From Paenarthrobacter nitroguajacolicus (GTDB lineage: Bacteria; Actinomycetota; Actinomycetes; Actinomycetales; Micrococcaceae), in contig NZ_VNFK01000012.1 in the NCBI RefSeq assembly GCF_007786235.1, positions 1 to 64,000 of the forward strand: 64,000 nt of DNA. Reading direction: 5' to 3'. The first letter of the stretch is position 1, and the number at the start of each line of letters is the position of its first letter. Shown in pieces: positions 46,155-55,553 of the stretch. Both the position numbers and the translations under genes were made by a program. A model generated the notes under the pieces. That model did no database searches. It was not told the DNA's origin and worked only from the letters and a program-made list of their open reading frames with translations.

Positions 46155-47456
46155 TTAGGTCATGGCAATGGCCATGCTGGGGTCCGAGACGATGGAACCC
46201 ACGTCCGCCAGGAACTTCGAGCCCTGCTCGCCGTCCACCAACCGGTGGTCGAAGGAAAGGCTAAGGGTCATCACGCTGCGCAGCGCCACCTGGCCTTGGT
46301 GCACCCAAGGCATCTGCCGGACTGATCCGATGGCCAAAATGGCCGCTTCCCCGGGGTTGAGGATGGGCGTTCCAGCATCAATTCCAAAGACACCAATGTT
46401 GGTGATGGAAAGAGTACCGCCGGAGAGCTCAGCCGGGCTCGTCTTGCCTGCTCGGGCAACCTCCGTCAGTTCGCTGAGGGCGGCGGACAGCTCTTTGAAG
46501 GACATCGCATCAGCGTCTTTGATGTTCGGGACCGTGAGACCCCGGGGAGTCGCAGCGGCAATTCCGAGATTGACGTAGTTGAACTGCACGATCTCCTGCC
46601 TCGCCTCATCCCAGGTGGAATTCAGCGAAGGGTTGCGGCGCAGGGAGATGAGTACTGCTTTCGCCACCAAGGTCAGTGGCGTCAACTTGTACCCGGCGTA
46701 TGCACGATTCCCCTTCAACCTCGCCAGCAGGTCCATCCCGTTCGTAACATCCACCGTGAGGAATTCCGTGACGTGGGGAGCCGTGAACGCACTCGCAACC
46801 ATCGCGGAGGCCGTGTGCTTCCGCACACCTCTGATGGGTGTCCTGGTTTCGCGAGGGGCAGCAGTCTGCTGTGTCCCGGCGCCCACGGGATGCAGCAACG
46901 GCTGCCGGCTTCCGGCTGACTTCGCGGCGGCCGCCTGAACGTCGTCGCGAGTGACCAAGCCACTCCGACCTGTCCCCTGGATGGAACCCAAGTCCACGCC
47001 CAAGTCACGTGCCAGTTTGCGGACCGGCGGGGTTGATCGTGGTCGCTCCGGAACGCCACGAAGGGCAGCGGGGAGCGAACCATCCTGCGTGCCAGGATTG
47101 GCTTTCCGCGCCTTCCGCGTGGGCCGGCTGCTTCTTTCCACCTCCGCCCCGTATCCAACCAGGGTGGGCACGCGCTTGCCCTCGCCGCCATCGGGGGTTC
47201 CATCGGAGGGAAGCCCGCCGGGAAGCTCGAACGAAACAATGGGGGTACCCACCTCCACCACCGTGCCCGGCTGTTCGTGGAGGACGGCAATAGTGCCTGC
47301 ATAGGGAGATGGAAGCTCCACCACTGCCTTGGCTGTTTCCACCTCTGCGATCACCTGATTCAGCGTGACGATGTCCCCCACGGATACTCTCCAGTGGAGA
47401 ATTTCGGATTCTGTGAGGCCTTCCCCCAAGTCCGGAAGCCTGAATTCCTTCAACAT
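46155..47456 (-). CDS. bkdC: Branched-chain 2-oxo acid dehydrogenase E2 (dihydrolipoamide acyltransferase)
   Basis: A 433-residue E2. A lipoyl domain (about 1-80) has the lipoylated Lys in EVETAKAVVELPSP. The peripheral subunit-binding domain (about 145-185) is VRKLARDLGVDLGSIQGTGR. The catalytic domain (about 205-433) ends SFDHRLVDGEQG with the active-site His and Asp. ATG 47456 starts five bases after the E1-beta stop, with GGGAG upstream, and opens LKEFRLPDLGEGLTESE as expected. It transfers the acyl group from lipoate to CoA. No E3 gene is adjacent. Confidence 0.94.
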   Translation of the reverse strand: MLKEFRLPDLGEGLTESEILHWRVSVGDIVTLNQVIAEVETAKAVVELPSPYAGTIAVLHEQPGTVVEVGTPIVSFELPGGLPSDGTPDGGEGKRVPTLVGYGAEVERSSRPTRKARKANPGTQDGSLPAALRGVPERPRSTPPVRKLARDLGVDLGSIQGTGRSGLVTRDDVQAAAAKSAGSRQPLLHPVGAGTQQTAAPRETRTPIRGVRKHTASAMVASAFTAPHVTEFLTVDVTNGMDLLARLKGNRAYAGYKLTPLTLVAKAVLISLRRNPSLNSTWDEARQEIVQFNYVNLGIAAATPRGLTVPNIKDADAMSFKELSAALSELTEVARAGKTSPAELSGGTLSITNIGVFGIDAGTPILNPGEAAILAIGSVRQMPWVHQGQVALRSVMTLSLSFDHRLVDGEQGSKFLADVGSIVSDPSMAIAMT

Positions 47457-47461
47457 TCCGT

Positions 47462-48466
47462 TCACGCTCCCAGACCGGACAGGGAGTTCCGGCGGCCCAG
47501 TGCCCGGTCCACACCGTCCAGGATCCTGTCCAGGTCCGGCAGGTGGTGCGCTTCCAACTTCGACGGTGGGTAGGGAATGTCGAAGCCGGCGATCCGCACC
47601 GGAGCGGCTTCCAGGAAGTGAAAACACCTCTCCGTAATGGTGGTGGCGATTTCCGCACCCAGACCGCCCGACTGGGAGGCTTCGTGTGCGACCACCAGGC
47701 GGCCCGTCTTCCGGACCGAGGCTTCCACTATGGAGTAGTCAATGGGAGACAGGCTCCGGAGGTCAATGACTTCCACCGACACGCCGTCGTCGGCGGCAGC
47801 TGTCGCTGCGTCCAAAGCCGTCCGAACCAGCGGTCCGTAGGCTACCAGGGTCACGTCCCTGCCCTCGGTGACCACCTGTGCACTGCCCATCGGCAGGCTT
47901 GGTTCGGCATGTTCCTTCACCTCGCCCTTGATGTGATAGCGGCGTTTCGGCTCGAAATAGAGCACCGGATCATCTGAAGAAATAGCCTGCCGCAGCATGG
48001 AGTAGGCGTCCTGTGGGTTGGAAACAGCCACCACGCGCAGACCTGACGTGTGCGTGAAGTACGCCTCGGGCGACTCGGAGTGGTGTTCGGGGGAACCGAT
48101 GCCACCGCCGAACGGCACCCGAATGGTAATTGGCATGGTGACCTTGCCTTGGGTCCTGTAATGCAGCTTTGCCACTTGGCAAACGATCTGGTCGAACGCA
48201 GGGTAGATGAATCCATCAAATTGGATCTCCACCACCGGCCGGTAGCCGCGGTACGCGAGGCCAACGGCGCAGCCCATGATTCCGGCTTCGGCCAGCGGTG
48301 TGTCCACCACCCGATGGCTTCCGAAATCCTTCTGGAGTCCGTCCGTTACTCGAAAGACGCCACCGAGCTTGCCGATGTCCTCTCCCAGGAGGATGACTTT
48401 CGGATCATCCTCCAACGACTTGCGCAAGCCGGCGTTGATCGCCCGGCCGAAGGTCATGCTGCTCAT
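47462..48466 (-). CDS. bkdB: Branched-chain 2-oxo acid dehydrogenase E1 beta subunit
   Basis: A 334-residue transketolase-fold subunit with the blocks VILLGEDIGKLGGVFRVTDG, DTPLAEAGIMGCAVGLAYRG, RVPFGGGIGSPEHHSESPEA and the C-terminal EVIDLRSLSPIDYSIV. It forms the thiamine-diphosphate active site with E1 alpha. It overlaps the E1-alpha gene by four bases. Confidence 0.95.
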   Translation of the reverse strand: MSSMTFGRAINAGLRKSLEDDPKVILLGEDIGKLGGVFRVTDGLQKDFGSHRVVDTPLAEAGIMGCAVGLAYRGYRPVVEIQFDGFIYPAFDQIVCQVAKLHYRTQGKVTMPITIRVPFGGGIGSPEHHSESPEAYFTHTSGLRVVAVSNPQDAYSMLRQAISSDDPVLYFEPKRRYHIKGEVKEHAEPSLPMGSAQVVTEGRDVTLVAYGPLVRTALDAATAAADDGVSVEVIDLRSLSPIDYSIVEASVRKTGRLVVAHEASQSGGLGAEIATTITERCFHFLEAAPVRIAGFDIPYPPSKLEAHHLPDLDRILDGVDRALGRRNSLSGLGA

Positions 48467-49620
48467 TGGTTGATCCCTTCGACGCTGTCCGCTGGGAACG
48501 ATTGGAGGTAGCGGGCGTAGTTTTCCTTCTGTGTGTCCAATGTTGAATTCGGCTCGCTGTAGACGTGGGAAAAGACATCCATGGGGGCTGGGGGCGGCAT
48601 GGTGATGCAGGCGTGGCGCATCTCCTTGGCGACAGCGTCCGCTGCTGCGGTGACCGATGATTCAAGGGCCTCAGTGAGGACTCCCCGACTCTTCAGCAGC
48701 GCACCAAGCCTGGAGATGGGGTCCTTCGCCGCCCACTCTCCCATCTCTGCCTCGTCACGGTAGCGGGTGGGATCGTCAGCGGTGGTATGCGGACCCATGC
48801 GGTAGGTAACGGCTTCTATGAAGGTCGGTCCTCCGCCTGTTCTGGCTCGGTGCAGGGCAACCCGGGTGGCCGCGAGGACGGCGAGGACATCGTTTCCGTC
48901 CACGCGCATGGAGGGGATGCCAAAGCCCGGAGCGCGGGAAGAGATGGGCACGCGGGCCTGCAGGCCCACGGGCTCGGAGATAGCCCACTGGTTGTTTTGG
49001 CAGAAGAAGATGACCGGCACTTGAAAACTGGCGGCAAATATCATGGCTTCGTTGACGTCGCCCTGGCTTGTTGCGCCATCACCGAAATACGTCAGGGCCA
49101 CAGCTTCGCTGTCGTCGTTCTTGAGTCCCATGGCATAGCCGGTGGCGTGCAGGGACTGTGCGCCGATGATGACCTGGGGTGTGGCCATGTTCAGCTCGTA
49201 CGGGTCCCATCCTGAATGCGCGTTGCCGCGCCAAACGCGAACGATGTCCCCGAGGTCCACGCCGCGGCAATATGCCACGCCGTTCTCCCGGTAGCTGGGG
49301 AACACGAAGTCGTCTTCACGAAGGGCCCGACCGGATCCGATCTGGGCGGCTTCCTGCCCCAGGAGCGGCGGCCAGAGTGCGAGTTCACCTTGACGCTGAA
49401 GGTAGGTGGCCTCCGTGTCGATCCTCCTGATGACCACCATGTCCTCATACAGCGAGGCAAGCTGCTCATCGGTAACGTCCAGCACCCAGTCGTCGAACTC
49501 CGGACTCTCCCGTCGCTTGCCGTCAGGGGTAATTAACTGGATGAGGCCTTCTCCCCCCGTCCTTGGAAGAACCTCATGTTCTGTTGAAGGGCATAGCTCA
49601 TCTACAAACAAACTCCACAC
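48463..49620 (-). CDS. bkdA: Branched-chain 2-oxo acid dehydrogenase E1 alpha subunit
   Basis: The thiamine-diphosphate subunit has the TPP motif GDGATSQGDVNEAMIFAASF and ...CQNNQWAIS, plus the phosphorylation-loop-like YRMGPHTTADDPTRY. The start is uncertain. GTG 49620 gives 385 residues, the family's usual size; the frame is open another 110 codons upstream, but that part resembles nothing. First gene of bkdABC, which converts the oxo acids of Val, Leu and Ile to acyl-CoA. The 253-base upstream gap to the divergent GNAT gene shows no clear operator. Confidence 0.92.
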   Translation of the reverse strand: MWSLFVDELCPSTEHEVLPRTGGEGLIQLITPDGKRRESPEFDDWVLDVTDEQLASLYEDMVVIRRIDTEATYLQRQGELALWPPLLGQEAAQIGSGRALREDDFVFPSYRENGVAYCRGVDLGDIVRVWRGNAHSGWDPYELNMATPQVIIGAQSLHATGYAMGLKNDDSEAVALTYFGDGATSQGDVNEAMIFAASFQVPVIFFCQNNQWAISEPVGLQARVPISSRAPGFGIPSMRVDGNDVLAVLAATRVALHRARTGGGPTFIEAVTYRMGPHTTADDPTRYRDEAEMGEWAAKDPISRLGALLKSRGVLTEALESSVTAAADAVAKEMRHACITMPPPAPMDVFSHVYSEPNSTLDTQKENYARYLQSFPADSVEGINQ

Positions 49621-49873
49621 ACCTTTGTCATGTCGTCTCCAGCGGCGGTTGGGGCTGGTCCCCTGAACCGCGAAATGGGCAAGGAGGCCCCTTTTTGTGT
49701 GACCGTACTCACGCCCCTCGAAGCAGCACAACCTCGCCGTTTCATCTTGGGCACCGTGCGCATTTGGGTGGCCGATTCCTCGGAAATGCTGGGCATGGTG
49801 CCGCACCGCCGTAGTCACCGGTGTCCGATGCAGCCCGTTGCCCACCCGCGGCACGGATGACAGGATGGGCGGC

Positions 49874-50446
49874 ATGGGAATCGAAGTTCGCCCCGCCACG
49901 GTGTTCGATGACGTGAAGACCATGGTTGGTCCTAAAAGCCCCGACGCCAATGTGTGCTGGTGCTTGAGTTATCGAATCCCGTCGAAGCTGAACAACGAGC
50001 TCCAGAGGCAGGAGCGTGGGAAGTTCGTGAAGAAACTGGTGGCGGAGGAGCCGCCTCCCGGGGTTTTGGCGTACGACGGCGACGAAGTAGTTGGGTGGGC
50101 AGCGGTGCACCCGCGCGCGGACACCAGTTTCGCGAAGAACCGGAAGATCCCCCATGTGGACGACTCCGAGGTATGGTCCGTGTGGTGCCTACGTGTGCGG
50201 CCGGGGCATCGTGGAAAAGGCATCTCGCATGAGCTGTTACGCGGGGCCATCGAGTTCGCGAAGAGCCACGGTGCCCCGGCGCTCGAGGGGTACCCCGTAG
50301 ACAACAAGGGCGGCAAGGTGGACCTGACCATGGCGTACGTGGGCACGCGCAGGCTCTTTGAGAAGGCCGGGTTCAAGAAGGTCGCCGAGACGACGTCCGT
50401 ACTCAACGGTTTCCCCCGGGTGCTCATGCGCCTGGACCTGCGCTGA
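49874..50446 (+). CDS. GNAT family N-acetyltransferase
   Basis: A 190-residue protein with the acetyl-CoA pyrophosphate loop VWCLRVRPGHRGKGISHEL (Q/RxxGxG/A form) and YVGTRRLFEKAGFKKV at the C-terminal strand. The N-terminal VCWCLSYRIP is typical of a GNAT subgroup found in actinobacteria. The ATG at 49874 is preferred, but 49865 is possible. Monocistronic and convergent with the IclR gene. Substrate unknown. Confidence 0.85.
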   Translation: MGIEVRPATVFDDVKTMVGPKSPDANVCWCLSYRIPSKLNNELQRQERGKFVKKLVAEEPPPGVLAYDGDEVVGWAAVHPRADTSFAKNRKIPHVDDSEVWSVWCLRVRPGHRGKGISHELLRGAIEFAKSHGAPALEGYPVDNKGGKVDLTMAYVGTRRLFEKAGFKKVAETTSVLNGFPRVLMRLDLR

Positions 50447-50457
50447 ACACCACCCAA

Positions 50458-51222
50458 CTAGGCGCCCTGCAACCGCGCCGTCATCCGGTGCGCTTCCTCG
50501 AGCAACAGCTTGCCCAGGAACTCCTGACGGTCCGGCCGGAACCGGGGCTCAATACCGGTCAGGGATAGAGCCCACGCAGGCCTTGTCTGTTGGTCAAACA
50601 CTGCAGCACCCATCCCCCAACTGCCCTCAAGAATCAGTCCGGGATTCACGGAGTAGCCGGTCAAACGGGTCTGCTCCAGGTTGTCCCGCACCACGTCCGC
50701 AGGATGTCCCGCAGCAAAATCGGCTGCGTGCGCCGGCCAATCGGCCAACAGGGATTCCTGCTCCTTGGGAGGCAGGAACGCCATGATGGCCGTGCCCGCG
50801 GAAGCCACCCCCAGCGGGAAGCGAACGCCCTCGTGCAGCACGAATGACCTCACCGGGAATGACCCTTCTTCGCGCAGCACGCACACGGTCTCGTTGCCCC
50901 GTCGAATCGAAAAGAACGCGCTCTCGCCGGTCTCGGCAGCCAACCTTCGCAGGGACGGCCGGGCAATGTCCTCCATGGGGAATCGAGCCGCCGCTACCGA
51001 CCCCAACAGAAAGACCTCGGGCCCCAGCACCCATTTACCGGAACTCATATCGTGTTCCAGCAGCCCCTCCGCAGCCAGCGAGGTCAGTAGCCGGTGCACA
51101 GTTGGCCTGGTCAGCCCGGATTCACGAACCAAACCCGCCAACGAAGTGCCCTCAGGCTTCCGTCCCACCAGCCGAAGCAGCAGCGCTACGCGCCCCACCA
51201 CTTGCGCTCCCTGTACCGCCAT
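50458..51222 (-). CDS. IclR family regulator of the CoA-transferase operon
   Basis: A 254-residue protein with the N-terminal helix-turn-helix VRESGLTRPTVHRLLTSLA (about 32-50) and an IclR effector domain (about 80-250) with FPLGVASAGTAIMAFL. It is divergent from scoA over 177 bases that contain two TCCACAAnnTGGA dyads, probably its operators. Expected to respond to an acid degraded by the operon. Confidence 0.9.
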   Translation of the reverse strand: MAVQGAQVVGRVALLLRLVGRKPEGTSLAGLVRESGLTRPTVHRLLTSLAAEGLLEHDMSSGKWVLGPEVFLLGSVAAARFPMEDIARPSLRRLAAETGESAFFSIRRGNETVCVLREEGSFPVRSFVLHEGVRFPLGVASAGTAIMAFLPPKEQESLLADWPAHAADFAAGHPADVVRDNLEQTRLTGYSVNPGLILEGSWGMGAAVFDQQTRPAWALSLTGIEPRFRPDRQEFLGKLLLEEAHRMTARLQGA

Positions 51223-51243
51223 AGTGGCCTCCCGAAGATTTCA

Positions 51244-51256
51244 TCCACAATATGGA
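51244..51256. promoter_or_regulatory. Candidate IclR operator 1
   Basis: TCCACAATATGGA is a dyad 22 bases from the regulator's start codon. It shares TCCACAAnnTGGA with the site at 51354-51366, exactly 110 bp away (about ten helical turns), so a regulator could bridge both or repress its own gene from here. Confidence 0.55.
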
Positions 51257-51265
51257 CACCACCCA

Positions 51266-51283
51266 CCATAGCGTCCATAGCGT
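51266..51283 (+). repeat. Tandem 9-bp repeat in the iclR-scoA intergenic region
   Basis: CCATAGCGT occurs twice without a gap (51266-51274 and 51275-51283), between the two operator dyads. Confidence 0.6.
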
Positions 51284-51305
51284 GAGTAGCCAACGGGATG
51301 GCCCG

Positions 51306-51334
51306 TTGACCCACACCCTGAAGAAATCTAGGCT
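51306..51334 (+). promoter_or_regulatory. scoA promoter
   Basis: TTGACC (51306-51311) and TAGGCT (51329-51334) have a 17-bp spacer. Transcription would begin near 51341, just before the second IclR-type dyad. Confidence 0.5.
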
Positions 51335-51353
51335 CCAAGGAAAGAACGGATCG

Positions 51354-51366
51354 TCCACAAAGTGGA
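51354..51366. promoter_or_regulatory. Candidate IclR operator 2
   Basis: TCCACAAAGTGGA has arms TCCAC/GTGGA with a three-base centre. It lies just downstream of the predicted scoA start of transcription, where bound protein would block transcription. Confidence 0.55.
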
Positions 51367-51399
51367 TGCCACTCACTAACACTCAACGAGGAGTCCACC

Positions 51400-52131
51400 A
51401 TGTCCAAGATCCACGCGAGCGCAGCCCAAGCGCTCCATGACCTGATGGCAGACGGCTTGACCATCGCCGTCGGAGGTTTTGGCTTGAGCGGCATCCCCGC
51501 CGACCTGATCGACGCCGTCCGCGAGTCGGGCGCCAAGGACCTCACCATCGTCTCGAACAACATGGGTGTGGATGGCAAGGGCCTGGGCGTGCTGATCGAG
51601 GCGGGCCAGGTCCGCAAAGTCATTGCTTCCTACGTGGGCGAGAACAAGCTCTTCGCTGAGCAATACCTGGCTGGCCAACTCGAAGTCGAGTTCACCCCGC
51701 AGGGCACGCTGGCCGAACGCCTCCGCGCCGGCGGCGCCGGTATCCCGGCCTTCTACACCCGGACCGGCGTGGGCACCCTGGTTGCCGAAGGCAAGCCGCT
51801 GGAAGAGTTCGACGGCGTCACGTACGTCCGCGAGCGCGCCATCACCGCCGACGTCGCACTGGTCCACGCCCACACCGCGGACACGGACGGCAACCTGGTG
51901 TACCGCTACACCGCACGGAACTTCAACCCCGTGGTGGCTACCGCAGGCAACGTGACCATCGCCGAGGCCGAGGTGATCGTGGAGCCGGGCCAGCTGGACC
52001 CCAACCACATTGTCACCCCGGGCGTCTACGTCCAACGGCTTGTCCAGGCAAGCAACAGGGTCAAGGACATCGAACAGCGCACAGTCCGCCAGCGCGCTGA
52101 AGCGCACCACACCGTACCCCTTACGGTCTGA
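51400..52131 (+). CDS. scoA: 3-oxoacid CoA-transferase subunit A (SCOT type)
   Basis: A 243-residue alpha subunit. GGFGLSGIP is the CoA-transferase family I signature. [15 protein letters not shown] and [20 protein letters not shown] match succinyl-CoA:acetoacetate transferase better than 3-oxoadipate transferase (PcaI). It follows GAGGAG. With subunit B it moves CoA from succinyl-CoA to a 3-oxo acid. Confidence 0.92.
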   Translation: MSKIHASAAQALHDLMADGLTIAVGGFGLSGIPADLIDAVRESGAKDLTIVSNNMGVDGKGLGVLIEAGQVRKVIASYVGENKLFAEQYLAGQLEVEFTPQGTLAERLRAGGAGIPAFYTRTGVGTLVAEGKPLEEFDGVTYVRERAITADVALVHAHTADTDGNLVYRYTARNFNPVVATAGNVTIAEAEVIVEPGQLDPNHIVTPGVYVQRLVQASNRVKDIEQRTVRQRAEAHHTVPLTV

Positions 52132-52148
52132 AGCAGAAGGAGCAAACC

Positions 52149-52835
52149 ATGGCTTGGACACGAGACCAGATGGCCGCGATTGCGGCAGAAGAACTGAACG
52201 ACGGCGACTACGTCAACCTCGGCATCGGCATTCCCACGCTGGTGGCCAACAACCTGCCCGATGGCGTGCGGGTGGTCCTCCAGAGCGAGAACGGGCTACT
52301 GGGCATGGGTCCGTTCCCTTATGAGGGCGAAGAAGACGCCGACCTTATCAACGCAGGCAAGCAAACAGTCACCATCACCCCCGGCGGGAGCATCTTCGAC
52401 TCTGCAACGTCATTCGGCATGATCCGTGGCGGGCACGTGAAGGTAGCCATCCTTGGCGCCATGCAGGTGTCCGGCAGCGGCGACCTCGCCAACTGGACCA
52501 TCCCCGGCAAGATGGTGAAGGGCATGGGCGGTGCCATGGACTTGGTGGCCGGGACACCGCGCGTCGTCGTCCTGACCGAGCACAACGCCAAGGACGGTTC
52601 GGCCAAGATCGTCACCGAATGCACCCTCCCCCTCACGGGACTGCGCTGCGTGGACCGGATCATCACGGATCTCGCCGTATTCGACATCGAAGAGACGCAC
52701 GACGGCGACACTCGCCTGCTGCTGACACGTCTCGCCCCGGGCGTCACCGTGGAAGAGCTCCGCGAAAAGACCGGGGCCGGGTTCGCGGTAGCGCTCGCCT
52801 CTGTTGAACACACCCTCGAAGGAGCCAACGCATGA
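52149..52835 (+). CDS. scoB: 3-oxoacid CoA-transferase subunit B (SCOT type)
   Basis: A 228-residue beta subunit. The catalytic Glu is in [14 protein letters not shown], the family II signature. [20 protein letters not shown] is a further conserved block. It follows scoA by 17 bases behind AAGGAG and overlaps the thiolase gene by ATGA. Confidence 0.93.
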   Translation: MAWTRDQMAAIAAEELNDGDYVNLGIGIPTLVANNLPDGVRVVLQSENGLLGMGPFPYEGEEDADLINAGKQTVTITPGGSIFDSATSFGMIRGGHVKVAILGAMQVSGSGDLANWTIPGKMVKGMGGAMDLVAGTPRVVVLTEHNAKDGSAKIVTECTLPLTGLRCVDRIITDLAVFDIEETHDGDTRLLLTRLAPGVTVEELREKTGAGFAVALASVEHTLEGANA

Positions 52836-54043
52836 GCCTCAAAGACCAGTTCGGCAAAGACATCCTGCTCACGGGATGGGGCCACAGCAAGTTCGGGAAG
52901 TTGGCCGATGAGACGCTGGAATCCTTGGTGGTCCAGGTGGCCGGGGAGGCCATCAGCAACTCCGGGCTGGCCCCCAAGGACATCGACGAGATCTACCTCG
53001 GCCAGTTCAACTCCGGCATGCAGCCGCTGGGTTTCACGTCATCCCTGGCACTCCAGCTCTCCGCGGACCTGGCAAACGTCCCCGCGACCCGGACGGAGAA
53101 CGCCTGCGCTTCCGGGTCCGCCGCCTTCCAGCAAGGCGTCAAAGCCGTGCTGGCCGGGACTGCCCGGAACGTGCTGGTGATCGGTGCGGAGAAGATGACC
53201 GATGCCGGAGCCGACGTCGTGGGGGCAGCGTTGCTCGGCGCTTCCTACGAAATGGCTGGCAAAGCCTCCAGCACCGGATTCACGGGCCTCTTCGCGGAGG
53301 TCGCCAAGCATTATGACAAGCGCTACGGGGCGGGCATCACCGGTCCCGGTGTCCAAGGCCTCGGCGACGTCCTGGGTTCCATCGCCGCCAAGAACCACCG
53401 CAACGGCATGGACAACCCTTACGCCCAGATGCACCGCGACTTCGGCGAGGAATTCTGCCGGACCATTTCGGACAAGAACCCCATGGTGGCCGAACCCTTG
53501 CGCCGCACCGACTGTTCGCCGGTCTCGGACGGAGCTGCCGCCGTCGTGCTGTCATCGTCGGCGACCGGGGGCGCAACCGCCCCCGTGCGCCTGGCTGGGT
53601 TCGGCCACGCGAACGATTTCTTCCCCGCAGAACGCCGCGATCCCACCGAATTCGCCGCTACCAGGGCGTCGTGGGAGCGCGCCTTCGCCATGGCCGGCGT
53701 CGGCATTGAGGGGCTGGACTTCGCCGAGGTTCACGACTGCTTCACCATCGCCGAACTCATCATGTACGAGGCCATGGGCCTGGCTCCCCGCGGTGAAGGA
53801 TCGCGGGCCATCACGGAGGGTTGGGTCTACAAGGACGGCAAGCTCCCCATCAACGTCTCCGGCGGCCTGAAGGCGAAGGGCCATCCTGTGGGCGCCACCG
53901 GTGTGTCGCAGCATGTCATCGCCGCGATGCAGCTCAGCGGCACAGCCGGCGACATGCAGTTGCCCCACGCCCGTCGCGGAGCCGTCCAAAACATGGGCGG
54001 GGTGGGCATCGCCAATTACGTGAGCGTGCTGGAAGCCGTCTAG
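52832..54043 (+). CDS. SCP2-type thiolase (acetyl-CoA acetyltransferase family)
   Basis: A 403-residue thiolase. The nucleophile Cys is in [13 protein letters not shown], the second-site His in [11 protein letters not shown], and [14 protein letters not shown] is the C-terminal glycine block. These resemble SCP-x/lipid-transfer-protein thiolases rather than PcaF or classical AtoB. It would cleave the 3-oxoacyl-CoA made by ScoAB, so the operon degrades a 3-oxo acid. Acetoacetate is one option; a branched or ring-derived acid is another. Confidence 0.9.
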   Translation: MSLKDQFGKDILLTGWGHSKFGKLADETLESLVVQVAGEAISNSGLAPKDIDEIYLGQFNSGMQPLGFTSSLALQLSADLANVPATRTENACASGSAAFQQGVKAVLAGTARNVLVIGAEKMTDAGADVVGAALLGASYEMAGKASSTGFTGLFAEVAKHYDKRYGAGITGPGVQGLGDVLGSIAAKNHRNGMDNPYAQMHRDFGEEFCRTISDKNPMVAEPLRRTDCSPVSDGAAAVVLSSSATGGATAPVRLAGFGHANDFFPAERRDPTEFAATRASWERAFAMAGVGIEGLDFAEVHDCFTIAELIMYEAMGLAPRGEGSRAITEGWVYKDGKLPINVSGGLKAKGHPVGATGVSQHVIAAMQLSGTAGDMQLPHARRGAVQNMGGVGIANYVSVLEAV

Positions 54044-54053
54044 CCCATCTACG

Positions 54054-54863
54054 TCAGCGGGACCGGATCAGCGCCGCGATCTCCGTAAACCCGAGCCGCT
54101 CTGCATTTTGCAGGGCGGTTCGGCCTTGCGGATCACGGATGTCCGGGTTGGCTCCGGCCGCGAGGAGTTGCCGGACCACGTCCTGCTGCTTGGGGCCGCC
54201 GTTATTGAGCAGGATGGCTTCCTGCATGGCGGTCCAGCCCAGGTTGTTGACGTGGTCCACGGGCACGCCGGCTGCGATAAGGATCCGAACGGTGTCCGTG
54301 TGTCCGTGTTCGCTCGCCGGGATCAGGGCAGTGCCGCCGTAGCGGTTGGTGCTGCGCACGTCCGCCCCCGCTGCCAAAGTCAGCTCCAGGACTTCGTTGA
54401 AGCCCTCCGCGCCGGCATACAGGAACGCGGAGTCCTGGATGTCGTCCTTGGCGTTCACGTTTCCGCCGGCCGCGATCAGCTCCCTCACCTTCGCAACGTC
54501 GTTGGCCTTCGCGGCAAGGATCAGGAGTCGGTCGGTTTCCATCTGGGCTTCCGGTGTCAGTGTGGGCGGCACAGCAGCCGACGACGCCGGGCCGGGAACC
54601 GCGCCCGATGGTTTGGCTGAGGTGGGGGCTGCCTGGGCCGGCGCTTGGTCGGAAGGCGAGGCGTCGGAAGGCGAGGCGGCCGCCGTCGAGCTTGAACTGG
54701 CAAGGTCAGAGGGCGACGACGGCGCGCACCCGGCCACGAGCCCGACCAGCACCAACCCCGCCCCCACCACCCGAGTTTTTGTCCAGATACCGCCCTTAAG
54801 ACGCTCCCATAAGGGCATCACCTGTACAAAAACGCGGGCGCGGGCGCGGGTGCGGGTGGTCAT
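54054..54863 (-). CDS. Ankyrin-repeat lipoprotein
   Basis: About 269 residues from ATG 54863. A basic N-terminus and hydrophobic segment end in a lipobox (GLVAGCAPS). A Ser/Ala/Pro linker follows, and then four ankyrin repeats (about residues 115-269) such as GGTALIPASEHGHTDTVRIL. It is probably an outer-surface protein-binding scaffold. The start is uncertain: no ribosome site is evident, and a second ATG (54818) lies inside a 59-bp imperfect palindrome. It sits next to the HbpS-like gene on the same strand, which ends 9 bases upstream. Ankyrin proteins are often neighbours of catalases; none is seen here. Confidence 0.82.
   Translation of the reverse strand: MTTRTRARARVFVQVMPLWERLKGGIWTKTRVVGAGLVLVGLVAGCAPSSPSDLASSSSTAAASPSDASPSDQAPAQAAPTSAKPSGAVPGPASSAAVPPTLTPEAQMETDRLLILAAKANDVAKVRELIAAGGNVNAKDDIQDSAFLYAGAEGFNEVLELTLAAGADVRSTNRYGGTALIPASEHGHTDTVRILIAAGVPVDHVNNLGWTAMQEAILLNNGGPKQQDVVRQLLAAGANPDIRDPQGRTALQNAERLGFTEIAALIRSR
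54775..54833. repeat. 59-bp imperfect palindrome in the start region of the ankyrin gene
   Basis: Outer arms GTTTTTGT (54775-54782) and ACAAAAAC (54826-54833) and inner arms GCCCTTA (54792-54798) and TAAGGGC (54810-54816) share one centre at 54804. It lies in the first coding positions of the ankyrin gene and is distinctly AT-richer than its surroundings. It could be an operator, an RNA hairpin near the ribosome site, or a small inserted palindromic repeat. Confidence 0.65.
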
Positions 54864-54872
54864 GAGTCGAGG

Positions 54873-55448
54873 CTACTTCGCCGCAGTGGCCAAGGCCTCG
54901 GCACCGGCGGTGGCGCAGGCCTCGTCAAGTGCACCGTCGGGAGCGCCGCCAACACCGATCCCGGCCACAGAAACGCCATTGACCTTCAGCGGGACTCCGC
55001 CGGCCAGGAACAATGTGCCGGGGAGGTCGGCGATGGAAGGCCCGTTGCCGTTGATGCGCTTGGCCAGCTCGCTGGTGGGAGCACCGAACGCGGCAGCCGT
55101 GTAGGCCTTCTGCTTGGCGGCCTCGATGGTGTGCTCGGCGGCGTTGTCACCACGGAGGATTGCCTGGACGGTGCCGAAGCGGTCCACCAAAGCAACGGTA
55201 ACGAACGGCAGCTTGTCCGCCTGGCACTTGGCCAATGCAGCATTCACGGCTTTGCTGGAGGCGCCCACGGTGATGCGGTTCTGCGCCACTACGTTCTCGG
55301 GGGCGGGCTGCACGTCCGCGGCAACCTTCGCTGAGGCCGTTGCAGGCACGGCCGCAGGTGCCACAGCGTTGGCCACAGCCGTGATTCCACCGGTGAGCAA
55401 CAATGCTCCGGCAGCGGCGGCGGCAATCATCTTGTTGGACTTCTTCAC
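54873..55448 (-). CDS. Exported HbpS/GlcG family haem-binding-type protein
   Basis: A 191-residue precursor. The signal peptide is KKSNKMIAAAAAGALLLTGG followed by an Ala-rich stretch. The HbpS/GlcG (DUF336) domain has FVTVALVDRFGTVQAILRGD, KAYTAAAFGAPTSELA and VAGIGVGGAPDGALDEACA. Translation starts at GTG 55448 behind GAGGAG. In Streptomyces reticuli, extracellular HbpS binds haem and modulates the SenS kinase. Here a PucR gene and a kinase/regulator pair lie just beyond. A 33-bp promoter-like repeat lies 106 bases upstream. Confidence 0.85.
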   Translation of the reverse strand: MKKSNKMIAAAAAGALLLTGGITAVANAVAPAAVPATASAKVAADVQPAPENVVAQNRITVGASSKAVNAALAKCQADKLPFVTVALVDRFGTVQAILRGDNAAEHTIEAAKQKAYTAAAFGAPTSELAKRINGNGPSIADLPGTLFLAGGVPLKVNGVSVAGIGVGGAPDGALDEACATAGAEALATAAK

Positions 55449-55553
55449 GGAGTTCTCCTCGTAGTAAGCATCGGGTACATCTCCATGCTTCCGTGACTGT
55501 CCCGTTGCCACATCGGCCCGAAGCAGACCCCGGGCTCATCCCTTCCGCCGGCC

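Noticed and set aside
49621..49950. 110-codon extension of the E1 alpha gene
   Set aside because: No similarity to the family and composition unlike a conserved domain; GTG 49620 gives the usual length, though the exact start remains open.
51400..54043. Beta-ketoadipate operon pcaIJF
   Set aside because: ScoA resembles SCOT more than PcaI, and the thiolase is of the SCP2 type rather than PcaF; no other pca genes are near.
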